Source of the DNA: Caryophanales bacterium UBA4855
GTDB taxonomy: Bacteria; Bacillota_I; Bacilli_A; RFN20; CAG-826
DNA: 64,000 nucleotides
Direction: 5' to 3'
Assembly: GCA_002399785.1 (NCBI GenBank)
Contig: DHEH01000010.1
Location: forward strand, 1 to 64,000
Every line of letters starts with the position of its first letter. Position 1 is the first letter of the stretch. Below the pieces are notes generated by a model, which saw only the letters and a program-made list of their open reading frames with translations, was not told the DNA's origin and did no database searches. The position numbers and the translations under genes were made by a program. Positions 35,071 to 44,835 of the stretch are shown in pieces.

Positions 35071-37494
35071 ATGAAAAAAGTATTTGAATTTGAGTTTTTT
35101 GGAAAAAAACTCGTCGTTGAAACTGGTGAAATTGCCAAACAAGCTGATGGTGCTGTCTTAACAAGATTAGATGATACGGTTGTATTATCAACTGTATGTT
35201 GCTCTGATTTACCAAAAGAAGGAGATTTCTTCCCTCTTACAGTCACTTATGAAGAAAAACAATATGCTATGGGAAGAATTCCTGGTGGATTCTTACGTAG
35301 AGAAGGTAGACCTGGAGAACATGCTACTTTAACAAGTAGATTAATTGATCGTCCAATTAGACCTATGTTTAGTGAAGGATTTAGAAATGAAGTCCAAATA
35401 ATCAATACAGTTATGTCTGTTGATTTAGATGCAACTCCTGAAATGACTGCCATGTTTGGTTCATCTTTATCACTTTGCATTAGTGATATTCCATTTGATG
35501 GCCCAATTGCTGGAGTTTATGTTGGAAGAGTTGATGGAAAATTAATTATTAACCCAAGTGTTGAAGAAAGAGAAAAGAGTGATTTAAACTTAGCTGTTGC
35601 TGGTACTAAAGAAGCTATCAACATGGTTGAAGCTGGTGCTAACGAATTAAGCGAAGAAGAAATGCTTGATGCTTTAATGTTTGGTCATGATGCAATTAAG
35701 CAATTATGCGAATTTCAAGAAACAATTATTAAAGAAATTGGCAAACCAAAAAGAGAAGTTTCTCTTTATGCACCTGATCCAATCATCGTTAAAGATATTA
35801 ATGATAGAGTTGGTGAAAGAATGGTTAAAGCTATCTCAATTTTTGATAAATTAGAGAGACAAAACGCTATTGAATCATTAAAGAACGAAATTCTTGATGA
35901 TTACGATAATAGAACTTACAAAAACGAAAAAGAACATATGTTAACTATGCTCATGGTTAATGATATTCTTGAAGGTTTAATCGCTAAAGAAGTTAGAAGA
36001 CTTATTACAGAAGAAAAAATTAGACCTGACGGACGTAAAGTTGATGAAATTAGACCTCTTAACGCACAAGTTGATCTTCTTCCAAGAGTTCACGGAAGTG
36101 CTATGTTTAGTAGAGGACAAACTCAAGTTATTTCAACTTGTACATTAGGTATTAAAGATGATGAACAAATCTTAGAAAGTTTATCTCCAGAAGATAGCAA
36201 GAGATGGATTCATCATTATAATTTCCCACCTTTTGCTGTTGGAGAATTAGGCAGAACTGGAACTCCAGGTAGAAGAGAAATCGGTCACGGTGCTTTAGGC
36301 GAGAGAGCCTTAAGTTATGTTCTTCCAACTGAAGAAGAATTCCCATACACCATTAGATGTGTTGCTGAAGTTGTTGAATCAAACGGAAGTAGTTCCCAAG
36401 CTTCAATTTGTGCTTCATGTATGGCATTAATGGCTGCTGGTGTCCCAATTAAGAGAATGGTTAGCGGAATTGCTATGGGTTTAATTACAAGCGGACCTTT
36501 AGATGGCAAACATCCTTATACAATTCTTACCGATATTCAAGGTCTTGAAGATCATTTCGGTGATATGGACTTTAAGTGTGCAGGAACTGAAAAAGGTATT
36601 ACTGCTCTTCAAATGGATATTAAAATTAAAGGTGTCACAAGAGAAATTCTTCATGATGCTTTAATGCAAGCACATGGTGCTAGAGCACAAATTAGAGAAG
36701 TTATGGCTGCTGCAATTAGCGAACCACGTAAAACTTTAAGCAAATGGGCTCCAAAGTTTGAAAAATTATCTATTCCAACATCAAAAATTAAAGATGTCAT
36801 CGGAACTGGTGGTAAAGTAATCAATGATATTATCGATAGATGCGATGATATTAAAATTGATATTAATGACGAAGGAAATGTTGTTTTATATCATACCAGC
36901 CAAGATATGATCGACAAAGCTAGAGGTATTATTGAAGATATCGTTAGAGAGGTTGAAATTGGTGAAGAATTTGAAGGAACGATTACTAGAGTTGAAGATT
37001 ATGGCGCATTTGTCAAAATCTTCGGTGATAAGGAAGGTTTACTCCATGTTTCTTGCTATAATTATGCTTATGTAAAAGATGCTCATGATGTCATGCATGT
37101 TGGCGATACAATCAAAGTTAAAGTTATTGGAATCGACGAAAAGGGAAAGATTAAATTATCTCATAAAGAATTCGAAGAAAAACCAGAAGGCTACGTCGAA
37201 AAACCAAAGACTGATAGAGGTGATAGAGGAAATAGACCATATAACAATAGAGGTGGCTCATCTCGTTATAATGGTGGAAATAGAGGTTCTTCTAGACCTT
37301 ATAATAATCACAACGATAGCAAAGATTCTGAAACTAAAGAAGAATCTTATGTCAATGACGGCTTTACTGAAGTAAAGACTAATGTTGGTGCTAAACCAGC
37401 AGAAGAAAAACCTGCTGATATCAAACCAACAGAAGAACTTAAGAAAAAGAAAAAATTCTCTTTATTCGGACGTCACGATAGAGAAGATGATTAG
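35071..37494 (+). CDS. pnp: polyribonucleotide nucleotidyltransferase (PNPase)
   Basis: An 807-residue 3'-5' phosphorolytic exoribonuclease. Two RNase PH domains (about 10-215 and 305-540; GRIPGGFLRREGRP, RGQTQVISTCTLG and the metal-site DIQGLEDHFGDMDFK) are followed by a KH domain (about 555-615) and an S1 domain (about 620-695). The usual length is about 700-720. The extra C-terminal 100 residues are rich in Arg, Gly, Asn and Tyr (RGNRPYNNRGGSSRYNGG), then acidic, then lysine-rich, resembling an RNA- or partner-binding tail. An AAGGAAAA ribosome site precedes the ATG. It is the first gene of a group with a phosphoesterase and an RNase J-like protein. Confidence 0.95.
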   Translation: MKKVFEFEFFGKKLVVETGEIAKQADGAVLTRLDDTVVLSTVCCSDLPKEGDFFPLTVTYEEKQYAMGRIPGGFLRREGRPGEHATLTSRLIDRPIRPMFSEGFRNEVQIINTVMSVDLDATPEMTAMFGSSLSLCISDIPFDGPIAGVYVGRVDGKLIINPSVEEREKSDLNLAVAGTKEAINMVEAGANELSEEEMLDALMFGHDAIKQLCEFQETIIKEIGKPKREVSLYAPDPIIVKDINDRVGERMVKAISIFDKLERQNAIESLKNEILDDYDNRTYKNEKEHMLTMLMVNDILEGLIAKEVRRLITEEKIRPDGRKVDEIRPLNAQVDLLPRVHGSAMFSRGQTQVISTCTLGIKDDEQILESLSPEDSKRWIHHYNFPPFAVGELGRTGTPGRREIGHGALGERALSYVLPTEEEFPYTIRCVAEVVESNGSSSQASICASCMALMAAGVPIKRMVSGIAMGLITSGPLDGKHPYTILTDIQGLEDHFGDMDFKCAGTEKGITALQMDIKIKGVTREILHDALMQAHGARAQIREVMAAAISEPRKTLSKWAPKFEKLSIPTSKIKDVIGTGGKVINDIIDRCDDIKIDINDEGNVVLYHTSQDMIDKARGIIEDIVREVEIGEEFEGTITRVEDYGAFVKIFGDKEGLLHVSCYNYAYVKDAHDVMHVGDTIKVKVIGIDEKGKIKLSHKEFEEKPEGYVEKPKTDRGDRGNRPYNNRGGSSRYNGGNRGSSRPYNNHNDSKDSETKEESYVNDGFTEVKTNVGAKPAEEKPADIKPTEELKKKKKFSLFGRHDREDD

Positions 37495-37503
37495 TTAATT
37501 CTA

Positions 37504-38049
37504 ATGCTATATCTTATTTGTAGTGATATTCACGGATCTAGAGTAGCGGCTAATTTAGTCGCTACTCTAGATTTTAAATATAATTTTAAAAAAATTATTA
37601 TTTTAGGTGATGTAAATTATAGTGGAGCACGTAATATTCCTCCTGTCGATTATTACCCAATTGATGTTTGTGCATCTTTAAGCCCATTGAGTAAAAAATT
37701 GGTTATTATTAGAGGTAATTGTGATTCACGAGTTGATGAAATGGTTTTGGGCTTAAAGTTTAAAAATAAAAATAAAATTAAATTAGGTCATCATATGTCT
37801 TATTTGACACATGGTGATTTATATAAAAGCGAAGATTTCCCTTTAAAAAGTGGAGATTTTTATATGTATGGACATACTCACGTTTATGTATTAGATGAGG
37901 TTGATGGGCACTATATTTTAAATCCAGGATCGATGTCTTTGCCTAAAGTTCATACAGAAAAAACTTATATGATTTACGATTCACGCAAGGAAATCGTCAA
38001 TTTGTGTAATTTGGAGGGAAAAGTAATTAAAACACTTTATATTAAATAA
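37504..38049 (+). CDS. YfcE/MJ0936-type metallophosphoesterase
   Basis: A 181-residue calcineurin-like phosphoesterase. It has the metal-binding motifs SDIHGS (8-13), GDVNYSG (about 35), GNCDSR (about 74), THGD (about 101) and GHTHVY (about 123). Length matches YfcE and related phosphodiesterases. It starts 9 bases after pnp with no ribosome site, so it is likely coupled. The physiological substrate of this family is unclear. Placement between PNPase and an RNase J-like gene hints at nucleotide or RNA metabolism, but that is inference. Confidence 0.85.
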   Translation: MLYLICSDIHGSRVAANLVATLDFKYNFKKIIILGDVNYSGARNIPPVDYYPIDVCASLSPLSKKLVIIRGNCDSRVDEMVLGLKFKNKNKIKLGHHMSYLTHGDLYKSEDFPLKSGDFYMYGHTHVYVLDEVDGHYILNPGSMSLPKVHTEKTYMIYDSRKEIVNLCNLEGKVIKTLYIK

Positions 38050-38083
38050 TAATTTATATATAATGAGTTCAAGGTTGTAACAT

Positions 38084-39775
38084 ATGGAAAAAATTAAAAT
38101 TACCGCTTTAGGCGGACTTGATGAAGAAGGTAAAGATCTTTATTGCATTGAAGTTAATGGAGATCTTTTTGTCGTTAATGGAGGATTTAAATATCCTGAT
38201 AAAAATGCCCCTGGTATCGATTTTATTATCGCTAATACAAGTTATTTAGAAGAAAATAAAGATCGTGTTAAGGCTTATATTTTAACAAAGACAAAATGTC
38301 AAAATTTCGGTGCTGTACCTTACGTTTATAAAAAAGCTCCTGCTCCAATTTATTGCACAATTTTTACAAAAGATGCTCTTATTGATTTTAGTAAACAAAT
38401 TCAACAAGACAATAATTATGATTTTCATGTTATTAATGTTCCTTCATCTTTCAATATTGCTGGACACATTTTCGATGTTTTCGGAACTTGTTCATCTGTC
38501 GTTGGAACTTTTGGTTTCAGTTTAAGAACTTCTTTAGGAAACGTTGTTTATAGTGGTGATTTTATTGTTGAATACAGTAATGAAAAATATTTTTCTCTTG
38601 ACTTAAATACTTTAGGTAAGATCGCTGAATATCCAACTTTAGTTTTGATGACTGATTCAGTCAATGCAACTAAACCTGGATACTGTTCACCAAGTCATAA
38701 AATTTTACCAATTTTATCCGATTTCTTTAAACAAGCTAATAGTCGAATTTTTGTCGCTTTAAATAGTGATAATTTATACAATTTTAATGAATTTTTTACC
38801 ATTGCTGAACTTACTGATAAAAAAGTTTGCTTCTATAACGAAATGGCAAAAAATATTTTCTTAAAATACCGTGATGTATTTTGTGGCGGAAGATTCAATC
38901 CTAGAAATATTATCGAAGCCGAGGATGTTTTACGTTCTAAGGCTAGCGATGTAGTCATTCTTATTTCAGAGGATGGTGAAAAATTATATGATGAAATTTC
39001 TTTACTTATTAACCAAGAATCTAAAGTCAAACAAATAAAAATTTTACCAACTGATATGTTTATTATGGCTTGCCCACCAAGTGATAAAAATGAAGTTGTT
39101 TTCACTTCAACAATTGATGATTTATATAAATGTGGCTGTGATGTTCGCTACATTTCTCGTAAAAGTTTAAGCAAAATTCATGCTTTTGAAGAAGATTTAA
39201 AGATGATTTCTTCTTTATTAAAACCTAAATATTACATGCCAATTGAAGGATATTATGTTGATTTACTCGCAAATGCTAAATTAGCTTTCAATATGCATAT
39301 CGGTTTATCACATACCAACATTTTCCTTCTTGATAATGGTCAATCATTAGTTATTGATGATCATGGCGCAACATTTGACTCTAATAACGACGACAAAATT
39401 AAAGTCGGTGATGTTATGATCGATGGAATTGGAGTTGGTGATGTCGTTAAAGATATTATCAGTGATAGAACTAGATTAAGTGAAGATGGTGTCGTTATTT
39501 TAGGTTGTGCTGTCTCTAAAAAACAAAAGAAAATAATCTGTGGACCTGATATTCAAATGAGAGGTTTCTTATTCTTAAAAGATAAAGAAGCTGATGTTTT
39601 AATAAAAGAAATTACAAAAATATTTATTGATGGAGTAAACAATTGGATTAGTTCAACATCGAATTTCAATAACAAGATTCCAGAAGCACAAATTACTCAA
39701 CAAATTTCAAGATTATTACTAAGAGGAAATAATCGTAATCCTGTTATTAGACCAAACATTATTGTTCTTGATTAG
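38084..39775 (+). CDS. RNase J-like protein lacking the catalytic metal ligands
   Basis: A 563-residue protein that follows ribonuclease J from end to end: the GGLDEEGKDLY start (RNase J: GGLGEIGKNMY), the beta-CASP region, VYSGDF near 165, GPDIQMRGF near 485, and the C-terminal NPVIRP. The metallo-beta-lactamase zinc motif HxHxDH is replaced by KTKCQN (69-74). The usual D of IDAG is N (VVNGG), the TxHSIP histidine is missing (GTCSSVVG), and the PVHGEY histidine is Glu (PIEGYY). Only the Asp in SGDF remains. It therefore cannot bind the two metals and should be catalytically dead. The full length and intact frame imply a retained non-catalytic role, perhaps RNA binding or partnering an active RNase J. 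Confidence 0.88.
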   Translation: MEKIKITALGGLDEEGKDLYCIEVNGDLFVVNGGFKYPDKNAPGIDFIIANTSYLEENKDRVKAYILTKTKCQNFGAVPYVYKKAPAPIYCTIFTKDALIDFSKQIQQDNNYDFHVINVPSSFNIAGHIFDVFGTCSSVVGTFGFSLRTSLGNVVYSGDFIVEYSNEKYFSLDLNTLGKIAEYPTLVLMTDSVNATKPGYCSPSHKILPILSDFFKQANSRIFVALNSDNLYNFNEFFTIAELTDKKVCFYNEMAKNIFLKYRDVFCGGRFNPRNIIEAEDVLRSKASDVVILISEDGEKLYDEISLLINQESKVKQIKILPTDMFIMACPPSDKNEVVFTSTIDDLYKCGCDVRYISRKSLSKIHAFEEDLKMISSLLKPKYYMPIEGYYVDLLANAKLAFNMHIGLSHTNIFLLDNGQSLVIDDHGATFDSNNDDKIKVGDVMIDGIGVGDVVKDIISDRTRLSEDGVVILGCAVSKKQKKIICGPDIQMRGFLFLKDKEADVLIKEITKIFIDGVNNWISSTSNFNNKIPEAQITQQISRLLLRGNNRNPVIRPNIIVLD

Positions 39776-39832
39776 TGGTATAAAACTAGTAATTTATTAG
39801 TATTCTTTATAGATATTATTTAGATAGTTTTA

Positions 39833-39838
39833 TATAAT
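39833..39838 (+). promoter_or_regulatory. -10 hexamer of ftsK (leaderless)
   Basis: TATAAT ends seven bases before the ftsK ATG. There is no Shine-Dalgarno, so the transcript is predicted to start at or just before the codon. Confidence 0.55.
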
Positions 39839-39845
39839 TATTCTT

Positions 39846-42707
39846 ATGAAACATAATAAGACTAAATTAAGAGATAAAGTCACTAGCGAAATGTTAAAAT
39901 CCGCAATTGGCATATTTATATGCCTTTTTGCAATTATGGGAATGGTTAATTACACCTCATTTGCTCAGTTCTTTACCTATATAATCGCCTTTTTTGTCGG
40001 AATAATTTTAACTTATTTATTTTATATTGCTTTATTTTTATATGGATTAAAACTTGTTTTTAACCGCCGAAAATTTAAAATTGATTTAGGTTTTGCTACT
40101 ATCGGAATAATATTTTTAATTTTCGGCATCATGATTGCTCAAACCGCTGGTGCATTCAATAAAGGACTTAATGACTACGTTACATTTAATGGGTATTCGA
40201 TTAATAGTAGTGTCAAAGGTACTTATGATTTTATGACGGCTTTTAAAGCGTCTTATTCTAATTTTCCTGGGATAAATTATTCTAATTTTAGCCAACATGT
40301 TGGTGTTTTAGGTTTAATTTTAACTTGTACCTTAAATACTTGTTTAACTATGATTGGTTCGTTAGTAATCGCTTCTTTGTTGATTGTGGCTGGTTTAGTT
40401 TTATTAATTACAAAACCACTTATTAAATTTACTCATTATTTAAATGAATATCGTAAGATTCTAAAAAAGAGAGAATCTGACTTAAAATTTACTACAGCAA
40501 AACAAGACGATTTAGATATTAAGAGTATTACGGCTAATATCGGCGATGAACCTAAAGAAAAAATAAGTGAAAGTGCCACTATTGAAGACAGTACTTTATT
40601 TGAGCAAAAAGAGATTCCAGTAAAAGAAAAAGAAGAAACTAAACCAGTTTTTATTGTTTCATCTAATCAATTAAATGATGGAATAATGAAAAAAGCTGTT
40701 TTTAAAGATTCAGGATTTGGCAATGAAATTGATAAAAAAGACGAAATTGAAGTTATTAAACCCGTTGAACCAATCATTAATGACGAAAAAGTTGAGGAAA
40801 AAATAGAAGAAGATGAAATTAAAGCGAACGAAATTGATGTTCCAGTTGAACCAGTAGAAAAAATGACCGATTCAGCTAATATTTCTATTAATAAACCTAT
40901 TTTTAATACTATAACTCATGTTCAAAGCGAAGTTGTTGCTGAAGAAGATAATGAAGACAACGAAGAAAATGATGATCAAATTATAGAAGACAATCAAAAT
41001 GACATTAAAGTCGTTGAACATTTTGCCACTGATTCTAATTTAATAAAAAAAGATATTATTGCTCCTGATATTGATTCGATTCCAAGTAGACACGAAGAAG
41101 ATATCGTTAAACCAGAAGATGTTCAAAAAGATGAAGATGATGAAGAAGAAATCGACGAAAACTCTCCAAAAATTGAAAAAGTAAAAAAACCAATCAATTA
41201 TGAACTTGCTCCAAGTAGTTTACTTGATGAAAGAGATGAAAAATCTAATGTTGAAGAAAATAAGCGTGTAGCTGAAGAACGTGTAAAAATTATTGATGGT
41301 CTTTGTAATGATTTTTCCTTTAAAGCTCATATAACCGGTTATACAATAGGACCTTCTGTTACTCGTTTTGATTTACAAACTGATAATGACGAAATGGTTG
41401 GTGGATTCGATAAATATTTAGATGATTTAAGCAATCGTTTTTCTGGAGTTAAAGCGCGTTTCGAAAAAGTTGTAACTGGAAAAACTACGGCTGGTATCGA
41501 GGTTGCGAATGCTAAAGGTAATTTAGTTAATTTTAAAGATGTTTTTGAACATTTACCTCCATTAAAAAAAGATAAATACATGGGAATGTTTATTCCTTTT
41601 GGTAAAGATATTGGTGGAAATTATGTTTATGCTGATTTCCGTGAATTAGTTCATATTCTTTTAGCTGGAACGACTGGTAGTGGTAAATCAGTTTATTTAC
41701 ATACCATTCTTTTATCGTTAATTATGCGTAATACTCCTGAAGAAATGAAATTATTGATAATTGATCCGAAGAGAGTTGAATTTACAAAATATAGAGATAT
41801 TCCACATTTGCTTTGTCCAATTATTTGCGATCCAAACGACGCTTATAGTGCTTTCTTAAAATTAGCTGATGAAATGCAAAGACGTTATAGAATGTTTGAA
41901 GAAACTGAAACAAGTAGTATTAAAGAATACAATAAAGATTATGCGCCAGATCATCATCTACAAAAATTGCCATATATTGTTGTTTTAGTTGATGAATATT
42001 CGGCACTAGTTGAAAGTAATAAAGCGATTGGAAATGCTGTTTTAAGTATCGGTCAATTAGCTAGAGCATGTGGAATTCATATGATTATTGCGACACAAGC
42101 CCCTAGAAGCACAATTATTACTGGTTCTATTAAAGCTAACCTTCCAACAAAAATCGCTTTATTAACGGGTTCTTCTGTCGATTCTGTCAATATTTTAGGA
42201 ACTGGCGGTTCTGAAAAATTGTTAGGAAATGGTGATATGCTTATTTCTACTCCAGTAATTTCTACAACTGGATTAACTCGTGTTCAAGGCGCTTTTGTTG
42301 ATAATAAAGAAATCAAAAGAGTTGCTGGTTTTTATAAAACTAGATACACAACTGATTATGATCCAGCTTTCTTGACACTTCATGAAGAATCTAAACAAGA
42401 AGTTTATGACGGTAATGTTAATACTTTAGATAAAGCAAATGACGACAAATATGAAATGGTAAAAGAATTTGCGATGAGCATGGATTATTGTTCAATTTCA
42501 AAGATTACTCGTAGTTTTGGTTTCGGATTCAATCGTGCTGGAAAGATTTTTGATCAATTAAAAGCTGAAGGAATATTGGATAATGATCCAAATGGTTCTA
42601 GTGCTAAAGGGACTCGTGTTTTGAAACGTAGTAACCCAAGTGGACCAAGTGAAAATACCGGAAGTTTTGAACAAACAGCTGTTGATTACTCAAAGAAAGG
42701 TGACTAA
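39846..42707 (+). CDS. ftsK: DNA translocase FtsK/SpoIIIE
   Basis: A 953-residue septal DNA pump that clears chromosomal DNA at division. The N-terminal membrane domain has about four helices (about 15-200). An acidic, Glu/Lys/Asp-rich linker (about 220-460) joins it to a motor domain with Walker A AGTTGSGKS (607-615), Walker B VVLVDEYSAL, and RACGIHMIIATQ. The C-terminal gamma winged helix (about 870-930; SISKITRSFGFGFNRAGKIFDQL) reads the KOPS sequences that direct translocation. It has no ribosome site and a TATAAT seven bases before the ATG. It heads a unit with pullulanase and an acyltransferase at 3- and 1-base spacings, an unusual trio. Confidence 0.95.
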   Translation: MKHNKTKLRDKVTSEMLKSAIGIFICLFAIMGMVNYTSFAQFFTYIIAFFVGIILTYLFYIALFLYGLKLVFNRRKFKIDLGFATIGIIFLIFGIMIAQTAGAFNKGLNDYVTFNGYSINSSVKGTYDFMTAFKASYSNFPGINYSNFSQHVGVLGLILTCTLNTCLTMIGSLVIASLLIVAGLVLLITKPLIKFTHYLNEYRKILKKRESDLKFTTAKQDDLDIKSITANIGDEPKEKISESATIEDSTLFEQKEIPVKEKEETKPVFIVSSNQLNDGIMKKAVFKDSGFGNEIDKKDEIEVIKPVEPIINDEKVEEKIEEDEIKANEIDVPVEPVEKMTDSANISINKPIFNTITHVQSEVVAEEDNEDNEENDDQIIEDNQNDIKVVEHFATDSNLIKKDIIAPDIDSIPSRHEEDIVKPEDVQKDEDDEEEIDENSPKIEKVKKPINYELAPSSLLDERDEKSNVEENKRVAEERVKIIDGLCNDFSFKAHITGYTIGPSVTRFDLQTDNDEMVGGFDKYLDDLSNRFSGVKARFEKVVTGKTTAGIEVANAKGNLVNFKDVFEHLPPLKKDKYMGMFIPFGKDIGGNYVYADFRELVHILLAGTTGSGKSVYLHTILLSLIMRNTPEEMKLLIIDPKRVEFTKYRDIPHLLCPIICDPNDAYSAFLKLADEMQRRYRMFEETETSSIKEYNKDYAPDHHLQKLPYIVVLVDEYSALVESNKAIGNAVLSIGQLARACGIHMIIATQAPRSTIITGSIKANLPTKIALLTGSSVDSVNILGTGGSEKLLGNGDMLISTPVISTTGLTRVQGAFVDNKEIKRVAGFYKTRYTTDYDPAFLTLHEESKQEVYDGNVNTLDKANDDKYEMVKEFAMSMDYCSISKITRSFGFGFNRAGKIFDQLKAEGILDNDPNGSSAKGTRVLKRSNPSGPSENTGSFEQTAVDYSKKGD

Positions 42708-42710
42708 TAT

Positions 42711-44834
42711 ATGTTAAATTCTTTTATTAGTGCAAAATTAACTGATTATGATTTAATTAAAATTGTAATTTTTAGTGATATTGAAAAAAACGAAAAAGAA
42801 CCTATTAATTTAATTATTAATGGCGAAACAATAGTTAAATTACAAATTAATAAGGTTACTTACCTTAACGGAATCGCTTTGTATGAATGTAAAAGTCCAG
42901 TAAAAATTGAACTTGGAAATAGTTATTATATTCAAATTAAAGATTTTGGAGTAACTCCTTTAAATGTTAATGATGCGACATTTTTTAATGGTTTTGATGA
43001 AAAATTCTATTATGACGGCAATGATTTAGGTGCAACTTACTCAAACGAAAAAACATCTTTCAAGGTGTGGGCTCCATTAGCTAGTAAAGTTGTTTTATTC
43101 ATAAGAAAAAATAGAGAAGATAAATTTACAACTTTTGTAATGAAAAGAAGTTATAATGGCGTTTATTCAGTTGTTTTAGACGGAGATTATGATGGTTTTT
43201 CTTATCGTTACCGTGTAACTAATAGTGGATTATCTTTTTTAACTACCGATCCTTATGGAAAGGGTAGTACGGCTAATGGAAGAGATTCAGTTGTTATAAA
43301 TCCAAGCAAGACTAAAATAAATTTAAATGAAGATAAATTATCAATTTTAAAGAATAATTGTGAAGCGGTTATTTATGAATTAGATGTCCGTGATTTTACA
43401 GTTGATTCTTCAACTGATATTGAAAATAAAGGAAAATACTTGGGATTGACTGAGGAAAATAGAAAAACAACTGGAAAACATCCTGCTGGACTCGATTATT
43501 TAAAATTTATAAATGTTTCTCATGTTCAAGTTTTACCAATCTATGACTTTAAAACAATCGATGAATTAAATCCAAATGAATCTTACAATTGGGGTTATGA
43601 TCCTCAACAATATTTTGTCCCGGAAGGAAGTTATTCAACAAATCCTGACGATCCATATAGTCGTATCATTGAATTAAAGAAAATGATTGCTTCTTTACAT
43701 AAAAACAACATAAAAGTTAACATGGATGTTGTTTTTAATCATGTTTATGAATATCAAACTAGTGTCTTTGAAAAAATCGTACCAAACTATTATTTTCGTA
43801 AAAATAGAAACGGAACTTTAAGTAATGGATCGTTTTGTGGAAATGATTTAGATAGTGAACGACCAATGGTTAGAAAAATGATTCTTGATTGTTTAGCTTT
43901 TTGGATGAACGAATACGGAATTGATGGATATCGTTTTGATTTAATGGGATTAATTGATATTGATACAATGAAAATGGCTTATAATGTTACAAAATCAATT
44001 AAATCAGACGCCATGTTTTATGGTGAAGGATGGAATATGGGAACTCTTCCAGAAGAAAGAAGAACTTCTATCATGAATTCGTTTAAAGTGCCTGGAATCG
44101 GGTTTTTTAACGATTCTTTTAGGGATATCGTTCGTGGACAAGCGGATTCACGTGACCCCGGATATTTAGCTGGTAATACTAGTTATATTGAAGGATTTAA
44201 GTACGCAGTATTAGGTTCAGTAACAAATTATTGCTATCCTGCTCGTTTTAAAAATGTTAATCAATCAATAAATTATTGTGAATGTCACGATAATCGAACC
44301 ATTTTTGATCAAATTAATCGTTACATTGATGACGAAACTAAAACACTACGTATTGTTCGTATGATTAATACAGTAATTGATTTTAGTTATGGGGTCAGTT
44401 TCTTTCATGCTGGACAAGAAATTGGTTTAACAAAATTTGGTGTCGATAACACTTACAATATGGGCGATAAATATAATAAATTTGATTATTCTGTTTTAGA
44501 TAAACGTTTTGAAATGGCGATGCATTTTGCTAGTTTAAATTCTGTTAAAGGAAAAATTACATTTGGAGAATTAACTTCTTCCGAAATTTTAAAAAACGTT
44601 ACTTTCGTTGATTTAAAGAATGGTGCATTAATGATGAAACTTAAAAAATCAGTCGGTACTTTGTTTGATATAGTAGCAATTGCTAATCCAACCGACAATG
44701 AACTTAATGTCACTCTCGATGATTATTATACGGCAGTTGTAACCTATGCTGGTTACATTAAAAATAGTGATTTAAAGGCGAAAGATATAACATTAAATCC
44801 TTACGAAATTAATATTTTGGTAAAGAGGGTTTAA
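42711..44834 (+). CDS. pulA: type I pullulanase
   Basis: A 707-residue GH13 debranching enzyme that cuts alpha-1,6 links in pullulan, glycogen and limit dextrins. The type I signature YNWGYDP is at 292-298, with N-terminal carbohydrate/isoamylase-like modules (about 1-210). The GH13 catalytic motifs are DVVFNHV, the nucleophile Asp in GYRFDLMGLID, the acid Glu in FYGEGWN, and the transition-state Asp in CECHDN. No signal peptide, so it should act inside the cell, probably on glycogen or imported dextrins. Length is typical of Bacillus PulA/AmyX. It begins 3 bases after ftsK. Confidence 0.93.
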   Translation: MLNSFISAKLTDYDLIKIVIFSDIEKNEKEPINLIINGETIVKLQINKVTYLNGIALYECKSPVKIELGNSYYIQIKDFGVTPLNVNDATFFNGFDEKFYYDGNDLGATYSNEKTSFKVWAPLASKVVLFIRKNREDKFTTFVMKRSYNGVYSVVLDGDYDGFSYRYRVTNSGLSFLTTDPYGKGSTANGRDSVVINPSKTKINLNEDKLSILKNNCEAVIYELDVRDFTVDSSTDIENKGKYLGLTEENRKTTGKHPAGLDYLKFINVSHVQVLPIYDFKTIDELNPNESYNWGYDPQQYFVPEGSYSTNPDDPYSRIIELKKMIASLHKNNIKVNMDVVFNHVYEYQTSVFEKIVPNYYFRKNRNGTLSNGSFCGNDLDSERPMVRKMILDCLAFWMNEYGIDGYRFDLMGLIDIDTMKMAYNVTKSIKSDAMFYGEGWNMGTLPEERRTSIMNSFKVPGIGFFNDSFRDIVRGQADSRDPGYLAGNTSYIEGFKYAVLGSVTNYCYPARFKNVNQSINYCECHDNRTIFDQINRYIDDETKTLRIVRMINTVIDFSYGVSFFHAGQEIGLTKFGVDNTYNMGDKYNKFDYSVLDKRFEMAMHFASLNSVKGKITFGELTSSEILKNVTFVDLKNGALMMKLKKSVGTLFDIVAIANPTDNELNVTLDDYYTAVVTYAGYIKNSDLKAKDITLNPYEINILVKRV

Positions 44835-44835
44835 T

